Below, one piece after another: positions 48,675-54,383 of a stretch of 54,383 bases of DNA. Position numbers and translations under genes: made by a program. How positions within the stretch are numbered: position 1 is the stretch's first letter; each line of letters begins with the position of its first letter. A model generated the notes under the pieces. That model ran no database searches. It saw only the letters and a list, made by a program, of their open reading frames with translations, and was not told the origin of the DNA. Origin of the DNA: Nitrosomonas communis (GTDB taxonomy: Bacteria > Pseudomonadota > Gammaproteobacteria > Burkholderiales > Nitrosomonadaceae); assembly GCF_024102715.1 (NCBI RefSeq), contig NZ_JAGFJM010000060.1:1-54383 (forward strand), in the 5' to 3' direction.

Positions 48675-49556
48675 TTATTCCAACCCGAGCTTACGCCGGG
48701 TTTCAGGCTTGAGCACAGCCTGCCGTGCCTCCGGCTTCCAGGCATGGCCATAGACTATCTCATAGGTAGCCGGCAGCTTTCCTGCCTGACGCAATGATTC
48801 ATAGTGAAGCATCATCTGCCGCCATGCGCCTTTGCCGGTCAATCCCCGCCGCCTGCCATGCGTCACATTACGCGCCCCGATCGCTTTGAGATCGCGCATG
48901 ATATCCATGACGTCATCGTAAGTGAGGGTAATGTACTCCATGTCCATCACTGGTGTGGCAAAACCGCTATGTACCAGCAGATCGCCAATATCATGCATAT
49001 CAGTAAAACGGTTGATATGGCTGTAGCCATCTACTGTTTTAAAAGCCTGTTTCAATTCTTTCAGGGTATCAGGCCCGAAGGTACTGAACATCAGCAGTCC
49101 TCCGCTTTTTAGCACACGCCGCGCTTCCGTGAATGCCTGCTTGAGATCGTTACACCATTGAATTGTCAGATTCGACCAGATCATGTCTACGCAGGTATTT
49201 TGCAGGGGAAGCTGTTCGATATCGCCTCCCACATAATACGTTGTGTGGCGCTTTGCCAGCGGCAGCCACTGCTGCCAGCGAGGGAGCGGCGGACGCGCTT
49301 GCAGATGCATCGCAAGGGCGATATCCACTGCCACCAGTTGACTGCGCGGATAGCGCTCGCCAAGCTTACGGCTGCCATAACCGGTGCCACTACCCATGTC
49401 CAATATCCGGTCAGGAATGTATTTGATGTAATCGAGGCGCGATAGCATGCGTTCGCATACTTCGCGCTGCAGCACGGCCGATTGATCATAGCTGACTGCT
49501 GCGCGTTCAAATGCCTGACGTAGCTGGCGCTTATCTAAAATGTGATCATAAATCAT
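48675..49556 (-). CDS. bioC: Malonyl-ACP O-methyltransferase
   Basis: BioC methylates malonyl-ACP so that the fatty acid synthesis enzymes can build the pimelate chain. The 293-residue protein has the SAM-binding motif RILDMGSGTGYGSRKL and the start DKRQLRQAFERAAVSYDQSA. DMIWSNLTIQWCNDLKQAF and RRVLKSGGLLMFSTFGPDTL are strongly family-like. It overlaps the end of bioH by 11 bases. Together with BioH it supplies pimeloyl-ACP for BioF. Confidence 0.95.
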   Translation of the reverse strand: MIYDHILDKRQLRQAFERAAVSYDQSAVLQREVCERMLSRLDYIKYIPDRILDMGSGTGYGSRKLGERYPRSQLVAVDIALAMHLQARPPLPRWQQWLPLAKRHTTYYVGGDIEQLPLQNTCVDMIWSNLTIQWCNDLKQAFTEARRVLKSGGLLMFSTFGPDTLKELKQAFKTVDGYSHINRFTDMHDIGDLLVHSGFATPVMDMEYITLTYDDVMDIMRDLKAIGARNVTHGRRRGLTGKGAWRQMMLHYESLRQAGKLPATYEIVYGHAWKPEARQAVLKPETRRKLGLE

Positions 49557-50304
49557 ACAAACTGGCTACAAACTGATCTGGATACGATAAAAATGGCGCA
49601 TGGCCACAGTGTGGAAAAGCGATAAATTTTGCATGGGGGACATGCCGATGCATCCATCGGGCTGCATCCACTTGTGTAATGACATCGTTTTCACCATGCA
49701 GGAGCAATACCGGTTGAGTCACATTGGCCAAATCTTCACGCAGATCAGTAGTCAGCAGAATTTGTAAACCTGCTCTGAGTGCATCACCATCAGGTTGCGC
49801 ATGCTGAAAGAAATGGCTGCGCAGCTGCGCCAGTACATTGGTCATGTCATGACTGCCATTTACCTGCAAGGTAAAAAAGCGATTTAAGGTCTGCGTATAA
49901 TGACGCCGCAGATTTTCCATGAACAACTGCAATGTTGGCTCATCCATTCCCCATTGCCAATTATCCCGCTTGACGAAACAAGGTGTGGTCGCCACCAAAA
50001 CAAGCTTGTTTACCCGCTGTGGCACAGACAAAGCTAGCCTGATCGCGACTTGCCCCCCCAGCGACCAGCCGCATACAATACTCTCCGCCGGCAAAATCTC
50101 TGCCACCCTCTGCGCGATGCGGTCAAGAGAATATGCTTCATCTGCCGGACTTCGGCCATGTCCAGGCAAGTCGACCAGATGCAGCCGGTAACGTTGCGCC
50201 AGCTGATCGCGAACACTGCTCCAGATACCGCTGTGCATGGCCCAGCCATGCAGCATCACCAAATCAGGTCCCTGCCCAGCTGTTTCTACATGCAATCGGC
50301 TCAT
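49546..50304 (-). CDS. bioH: Pimeloyl-ACP methyl ester esterase
   Basis: BioH removes the methyl ester that BioC added, ending chain elongation at pimeloyl-ACP. It is a 252-residue alpha/beta-hydrolase. VMLHGWAMHSGIW is the oxyanion region, and the nucleophile serine is in VCGWSLGGQVAIRLAL. The catalytic Asp is in LLHGENDVITQVDA and the His in FPHCGHAPFLSYP. The GWAMHSGIW and CGWSLGGQ variants are those of BioH. Its position between bioF and bioC confirms the assignment. Confidence 0.94.
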   Translation of the reverse strand: MSRLHVETAGQGPDLVMLHGWAMHSGIWSSVRDQLAQRYRLHLVDLPGHGRSPADEAYSLDRIAQRVAEILPAESIVCGWSLGGQVAIRLALSVPQRVNKLVLVATTPCFVKRDNWQWGMDEPTLQLFMENLRRHYTQTLNRFFTLQVNGSHDMTNVLAQLRSHFFQHAQPDGDALRAGLQILLTTDLREDLANVTQPVLLLHGENDVITQVDAARWMHRHVPHAKFIAFPHCGHAPFLSYPDQFVASLYDL

Positions 50305-50346
50305 GACGCGCGGTTATTTTTCATAAAATGTTTCTACTCGTTGCCG

Positions 50347-51513
50347 TCAGAGAATATCCGCCAGATCGTGCAATGCTTCGACTAATCGCCTGATATCTTC
50401 TTCGCTGTGTGCAGCCGACAAGGAAATGCGTAGTCGGGCTTGATCCTGTGGAACGGTAGGTGGACGGATTGCCGGCACGAGGATTCCTTTATTCCGCAAT
50501 CCTTCACTTAAACGCACGGCGTCCTCACTCCCTCCCACCATCAATGGCTGAATCGGTGTGATTGAAGGCAATAACGGCCATCGGCACAATTCCAATCCTG
50601 TTCTCAATTGCATCATGAGTGCTTTTAATTTTTCCCGCCGCCACGCTTCTTGTTCGATCAAAGTCAGGCTCGCCAGCACGGTATGCGACAGTAACGGCGG
50701 TGTGGCAGTGGTATAGCCATAAGTACGCGCAAACTGGATAAGTGTTGCAATTACTTCTGGCTGCGCTGCGACGAAGGCGCCGAATACTCCCGCCGCCTTG
50801 CCAAGCGTGGCCATGTAAATGAGGTGCGGTGAATGCAGCTTGCGTCCGCCAAATGCATGCAGCACACCTTTGCCGTTTTTGCCAAGCACCCCGAAGCCAT
50901 GGGCGTCATCGAGTAATAACCAGGCATTGTATTGTTCACACAGCGTCAATAGTTCAGCAACAGGAGCGATATCGCCATCCATGCTGAATACGGCATCGGT
51001 CACCACTAGTTTACACGCTGCTTGTGATTCAGCCAGGTACCGTGCTAGTTTTGCCAAATCAAGATGCGGATAACGTGTAAAAGTTGCCCGAGAAAGCAAA
51101 GCGGCATCATTGAGTGAAGCATGATTAAGCTTATCAGCAAAAACAGCATCTGCGCGACCAGCCAATGCCGTGACTACCGCCTGGTTGGCCATGTAACCAG
51201 TAGAAAACAACAATGCCCCGGGCAAATCGACAAAGCGGGCCAATGCTTCCTCCAGCGTATGATGCGCTGAAGAATGGCCACAAATCAGATGGGAAGCTCC
51301 TGATCCCACGCCATACCGGCGCGCACCTTGGCAGGCTGCTTCAATCAACGCCGGATGATTAGCAAGCCCGAGATAATCATTACTGCAAAAAGCGAGATAA
51401 TGTTTGCCTGCTACTGTCACCTGCGTCGTCTGCGGGCCTTCGAGCAGCAACCGGCGACGATAAAGTCCGGCATTTTCCCGCTCCCTCAGCTGGACTGAGA
51501 GATCTGTCAGCAT
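50347..51513 (-). CDS. bioF: 8-amino-7-oxononanoate synthase
   Basis: A PLP enzyme that joins pimeloyl-ACP and alanine. In the 388-residue protein, LAFCSNDYLGLANHPALIEA and GVGSGASHLICGHSSAHHTLE form the opening. VTDAVFSMDGDIAPVAEL and LLDDAHGFGVLGKNGKG hold the PLP-binding Asp and His. The Schiff-base lysine is in YMATLGKAAGVFGAFVA. It follows bioB by five bases. The aminotransferase BioA, which acts after it, is not in this window and must be encoded elsewhere. Confidence 0.96.
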   Translation of the reverse strand: MLTDLSVQLRERENAGLYRRRLLLEGPQTTQVTVAGKHYLAFCSNDYLGLANHPALIEAACQGARRYGVGSGASHLICGHSSAHHTLEEALARFVDLPGALLFSTGYMANQAVVTALAGRADAVFADKLNHASLNDAALLSRATFTRYPHLDLAKLARYLAESQAACKLVVTDAVFSMDGDIAPVAELLTLCEQYNAWLLLDDAHGFGVLGKNGKGVLHAFGGRKLHSPHLIYMATLGKAAGVFGAFVAAQPEVIATLIQFARTYGYTTATPPLLSHTVLASLTLIEQEAWRREKLKALMMQLRTGLELCRWPLLPSITPIQPLMVGGSEDAVRLSEGLRNKGILVPAIRPPTVPQDQARLRISLSAAHSEEDIRRLVEALHDLADIL

Positions 51514-51518
51514 TCCGG

Positions 51519-52526
51519 TTATAAGGCGCGTAATCCTAGTTTCTGAAATAGTGCTTTGTCGTTGTCCGTTTCAGGATTGCCAGTCGTCAGCAATTTATCT
51601 CCATAGAAAATGGAATTGGCCCCTGCCAGAAAACACAATGCCTGGACAGCTTCCGACATTTGCCGTCTGCCAGCAGATAATCTGACCATCGCTTTGGGCA
51701 TGGTAATGCGCGCAACTGCGATGGTGCGCACGAATTCGAATGAATCGAGCGCTTCGGTACCGTAAAGGGGCGTGCCCTCAACCTGCACCAGATAATTGAT
51801 CGGTACCGATTCCGGATACGGATCCAGGTTTGCCAACTGTGCAATCAGTCCTGCGCGTGCAAGCCGGGATTCGCCCATGCCCACAATCCCGCCACAACAA
51901 ACATTGATGCCTGCCCTGCGCACTTCCTCGAGTGTATCGAGGCGATCCTGATAATCGCGCGTGGTAATGACTTCGCCATAAAATTCCGGTGATGTATCCA
52001 GGTTATGATTGTAATAATCCAGCCCAGCCTGTTTCAGTTGTTCCGCCTGACCTGGTCTCAACATGCCCAAAGTAGCGCAAGTTTCCAGTCCGAGTGCTTT
52101 GACCGCACCGATGATTTCAGTCATGCGGTCGATATCACGCTGTTTGGGCCCACGCCAGGCCGCTCCCATGCAGAACCGTGTCGCGCCTTCCGCCTTGGCT
52201 GCCTGGGCAGCCGTCACAACGGTGTCTGGCGACAGCATGTCCTGGCTATCAACACCCGTATGATAACGAGCAGCTTGCGGACAATAACCGCAATCCTCTG
52301 GGCAGCCGCCTGTTTTGACCGAAATGAGGGTGGATAATTGAATCGCACTGGCATCATGGTATTGGCAATGAATGGTTTGCGCCTGATGCATCAGATCAGT
52401 AAAAGGTAAATCCATTAAAGCCTGGATTTGTGCAATACGCCAAGGCGTCACATGACAACGATCATGCTGATCGCCGTTAGCTTTCTCTGTTTCGCTGACA
52501 ATAGATTTGGTATTGGATTGAATCAT
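51519..52526 (-). CDS. bioB: Biotin synthase
   Basis: A radical-SAM enzyme that inserts sulfur into dethiobiotin. The 335-residue protein has the 4Fe-4S motif C75-x3-C79-x2-C82 in [20 protein letters not shown]. The later cysteines and the arginine for the sulfur-donating 2Fe-2S cluster lie in [29 protein letters not shown] and [16 protein letters not shown]. The N-terminus is about 20 residues longer than the E. coli protein. It is the first gene of bioBFHCD. A promoter candidate lies 25-55 bases upstream, overlapping that of comF. Confidence 0.96.
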   Translation of the reverse strand: MIQSNTKSIVSETEKANGDQHDRCHVTPWRIAQIQALMDLPFTDLMHQAQTIHCQYHDASAIQLSTLISVKTGGCPEDCGYCPQAARYHTGVDSQDMLSPDTVVTAAQAAKAEGATRFCMGAAWRGPKQRDIDRMTEIIGAVKALGLETCATLGMLRPGQAEQLKQAGLDYYNHNLDTSPEFYGEVITTRDYQDRLDTLEEVRRAGINVCCGGIVGMGESRLARAGLIAQLANLDPYPESVPINYLVQVEGTPLYGTEALDSFEFVRTIAVARITMPKAMVRLSAGRRQMSEAVQALCFLAGANSIFYGDKLLTTGNPETDNDKALFQKLGLRAL

Positions 52527-52529
52527 GAC

Positions 52530-52559
52530 TTAGTCAAAGCACTTCGCTCTATTTATAAT
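52530..52559 (+). promoter_or_regulatory. Candidate comF promoter
   Basis: TTAGTC (52530-52535), 18 bases, then a perfect TATAAT (52554-52559), about 80 bases upstream of the comF start. Confidence 0.4.
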
Positions 52560-52579
52560 ACGGTACTGGAAATCATCAA
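52552..52579 (-). promoter_or_regulatory. Candidate bioB promoter
   Basis: On the minus strand: TTGATG (52574-52579), 16 bases, then TATAAA (52552-52557), about 25 bases upstream of the bioB ATG. It shares the sequence TTTATAAT with the opposite comF promoter, so the two would compete for polymerase. I see no clear BirA operator. Confidence 0.4.
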
Positions 52580-52638
52580 GGATCAGGTCGTAATTGTCAA
52601 ATTTTCTATTAAAATTTCTGAACAGGCGATTAAATATT

Positions 52639-53343
52639 ATGCAAATGCTGTTACCAGGAAATTGCGTGCTATGCCTGGCAACTTGCAAAGGCGATTTATG
52701 CCGCGCATGCCATGATGGCTTACCGCAATTACCCGCTGTGCATTGCCCTTTGTGCTTATTGCCGACAGTTGATTCCCGTATCTGCGGCGCCTGCCTGGCT
52801 CATCACCCCGCTTGGACACATGCAATCGCAGCATTACGATATGCCTTCCCGGTCGATGCCATGATTCATTCGCTGAAATATCAGGAAAACTTAGCCCTAG
52901 CCCCTCTTTTAGCCAATCTATTAATAGCAAAAATGAATTATTCTGCTCCTCCGGATGTCATCATCCCTGTTCCGCTCCATCCGGCTAGATTACAAGCAAG
53001 AGGATTTAATCAAGCGCTAGAAATTGGCCGGCATGTATCCAGGCAAATGGGCATTCCCCTGTTGCCACACGTTTGTGTCCGTACTCGGAACACGCTTTCT
53101 CAAACTGAATTGCCCTGGAAGAAACGGCGCAGTAATCTGCGCAATGTATTTAAATGCACAGCGAGTTTTGCCCGGAAACATGTGGCCTTACTGGATGATG
53201 TCATGACGAGCGGCGCAACATTGAATGAACTGGCAAAAGCAGTATGCCAGCAAGGCGCAAGTGAGATCAGTGTATGGGTAATCGCCCGGGCGATGCCATC
53301 AACCACTTCAATCAAGACAGCCGGGCAGCAAGGCATTTTATAG
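52639..53343 (+). CDS. ComF-family phosphoribosyltransferase-like protein
   Basis: A ComF/GntX-type protein linked to DNA uptake and use of extracellular DNA. I start it at the ATG at 52639 (MQMLLPGNCVLCLATCKGDL), giving 234 residues; an upstream TTG is the alternative. The N-terminal zinc-ribbon-like cysteines are CVLC, CRAC, CPLC and CGAC. The C-terminal phosphoribosyltransferase fold has the PRPP-binding signature VALLDDVMTSGATLNELAKA and PVPLHPARLQARGFNQALEI. It lies divergent from bioB, the usual place in many betaproteobacteria, and ten bases before trmL. Confidence 0.9.
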   Translation: MQMLLPGNCVLCLATCKGDLCRACHDGLPQLPAVHCPLCLLPTVDSRICGACLAHHPAWTHAIAALRYAFPVDAMIHSLKYQENLALAPLLANLLIAKMNYSAPPDVIIPVPLHPARLQARGFNQALEIGRHVSRQMGIPLLPHVCVRTRNTLSQTELPWKKRRSNLRNVFKCTASFARKHVALLDDVMTSGATLNELAKAVCQQGASEISVWVIARAMPSTTSIKTAGQQGIL

Positions 53344-53352
53344 AATCACCAC

Positions 53353-53823
53353 ATGTTTGATGTCATTCTCTATCAGCCTGAGATTCCGCCTAATACCGGT
53401 AATATCATACGGCTTTGCGCGAATACCGGTGCAACGCTGCATCTTATCAGGCCGCTGGGTTTTCTCCTGAATGATAAGCAACTGTTGCGCGCCGGGCTGG
53501 ACTACCATGAATTTGCCAATGTGGTATTACATAAAGGCTGGGAAGAATGTATTCTCAGCTTGTCAGGGCGACGTATTTTTGCTGTATCCACCAAGGGAAA
53601 GCAACGCTATGATCAAGTTAGCTATGCCAGCCAGGATGTCTTTCTTTTTGGAGCAGAAAGCCGCGGCTTGCCGATGGAGATCATGGCAAGCTTTGCAGAC
53701 AGTCAACGTATCCATATTCCGATGCTGCCTGAACGCCGCAGCTTAAATCTTGCTAATGCCGTTTCCATCGTCGTCTATGAAGCCTGGCGGCAATTAGAAT
53801 TCATCGTGCATGAAAAATTTTAA
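53353..53823 (+). CDS. trmL: tRNA (cytidine/uridine-34-2'-O)-methyltransferase TrmL
   Basis: A SPOUT-class knotted methyltransferase that modifies the wobble base of tRNA-Leu. The 156-residue protein starts with MFDVILYQPEIPPNTGNIIR and carries the three family blocks: NTGNIIRLCANTG, LFGAESRGLP and the knot IPMLPERRSLNLANAVSIVV. It follows comF at ten bases, so the two are probably co-transcribed. It converges on the secretin gene with about 30 bases between stops. Confidence 0.95.
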   Translation: MFDVILYQPEIPPNTGNIIRLCANTGATLHLIRPLGFLLNDKQLLRAGLDYHEFANVVLHKGWEECILSLSGRRIFAVSTKGKQRYDQVSYASQDVFLFGAESRGLPMEIMASFADSQRIHIPMLPERRSLNLANAVSIVVYEAWRQLEFIVHEKF

Positions 53824-53853
53824 CCTGACAATGACGTTTTTAGGCTAAACCCT

Positions 53854-54383
53854 TTAGCGTATACTTAAGTTCTCATTCCAGATTCGTGGTGTGACAAAAA
53901 TCAGCAATTCCCGTTTATCATCCCGTTTTGCGTTATTCCTGAAAATATTGCCAAGTATCGGTACATCGCCCAGCATGGGTACTTTATTGGTAGTTTGCCG
54001 TTCCGCCCGCTCGAAAATCCCGCCAATTACAATTGTGCCGCCATTCACGACTAATACTTCGGTTGTAATTTGTTTCGTATCAATCGCTGGCCCAGCCGGT
54101 GTATCTGTGCCGCGTGTATCCTGATTGACTTGCAGTTTCATAATAATATTGTCATCTGGGGTAATCTGTGGCGTCACTTTGAGCGCCAGCACAGCTTTTT
54201 TGAATTGAATCTGCGGCCTGCCTAGCTGGCTGACGATCTGAAAAGGAATTTCAGTTCCCTGCTCAATAGTTGCTTCTACCCGGTTAGCTGTTACCAAGCG
54301 CGGACTGGCAATTACTCTGCCTTTACTATCGGCTTCCAGTGCAGACAATTCCAGATTGATCAGCGAATCGTCATTGATCTTGA
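53854..54383 (-). CDS. pilQ: Secretin C-terminal part, PilQ-like (cut by window edge)
   Basis: The C-terminal end of an outer-membrane secretin, the channel through which type IV pili (or T2SS substrates) pass. The frame stays open to the window edge at 54383; only about 175 residues are visible. Family marks are LEADSKGRVIASPRLVTANR, the ATIEQGTEIPFQ segment, the VVNGGTIVIGGIFERAERQT block and the closing VPMLGDVPILGNIFRNNAK and ELLIFVTPRI. The PilQ assignment rests on resemblance to PilQ C-termini and on the pilin and assembly ATPase in the same window. Confidence 0.88.
   Translation of the reverse strand, partial: KINDDSLINLELSALEADSKGRVIASPRLVTANRVEATIEQGTEIPFQIVSQLGRPQIQFKKAVLALKVTPQITPDDNIIMKLQVNQDTRGTDTPAGPAIDTKQITTEVLVVNGGTIVIGGIFERAERQTTNKVPMLGDVPILGNIFRNNAKRDDKRELLIFVTPRIWNENLSIR

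Noticed and set aside
53844-53858. Hairpin GCTAAA/TTTAGC between trmL and the secretin gene as a terminator
   Set aside because: Only six base pairs with a three-base loop and no T-run on either strand; it overlaps the secretin stop.

Overview
The window looks like a chromosome segment of a betaproteobacterium, most likely an ammonia oxidiser of the Nitrosomonas group. The clues are the neighbourhoods petABC-sspAB, hfq-hflX-hflK-hflC-hisZ-purA and ilvBHC-psd-pssA-leuA, a Nitrosomonas-type di-heme cytochrome c peroxidase, and moderate GC content. The genus is an inference from recalled family impressions; class-level placement is firmer. Almost all of the window is core genome. Accessory material is confined to the left edge, the stretch behind pilA and a few short palindromic elements.

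Layout. 1-1253: a graveyard of insertion sequences (IS66 end inserted in an IS5-family remnant, which abuts an IS630 remnant) next to tRNA-Thr(UGU). 1427-5073 (minus): petA-petB-petC (cytochrome bc1 complex) followed by sspA-sspB. 5614-8337: secA. 8655-9578: two small divergent exported proteins of unknown function. 9591-15922 (minus): hfq, hflX, hflK, hflC, a DUF2065 membrane protein, hisZ, purA. 16172-19743 (minus): ilvA, a di-heme cytochrome c peroxidase and rppH. 19977-22279 (plus): proS and a lytic transglycosylase. 22498-29714 (minus): ilvB-ilvH-ilvC-psd-pssA-leuA plus a TlpA-like thioredoxin. 30056-36558 (minus): tldD, a nitrilase-family amidase and the giant AsmA-like yhdP. 36761-39559 (plus): glnE. 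39731-43958: type IV pilin pilA, a repeat array, a REP-associated tyrosine transposase (RAYT) and a GAF-containing PilB/GspE-type ATPase. 44331-46706 (minus): universal stress protein, TerC-family membrane protein, patatin-like phospholipase. 47016-47978: proline iminopeptidase. 47984-52526 (minus): biotin operon bioB-bioF-bioH-bioC-bioD. 52639-53823 (plus): comF-family gene and trmL. 53854-54383 (minus): the C-terminal part of a secretin resembling PilQ, cut by the window edge.

The most interesting region is 40151-41584. Behind pilA lie five copies of a composite element made of two palindromes with matching 8-bp stems. Each palindrome has GTAG or GTAA at its foot, the signature of REP elements mobilised by RAYT (HUH) transposases. 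Three ~204-bp units each also carry an intrinsic terminator. A full-length RAYT gene with the HUH motif sits directly beside the array and has another GTAG-REP on its other side. One copy has lost the second hairpin almost exactly between its stem base and the GTAG tetranucleotide. A second theme is short palindromic MITE-like elements at 22333-22500, 26306-26334, 43988-44109 and 46751-46904. The first two share the same end sequence, which suggests that the hairpin at 26306 is a collapsed version of the 168-bp element.
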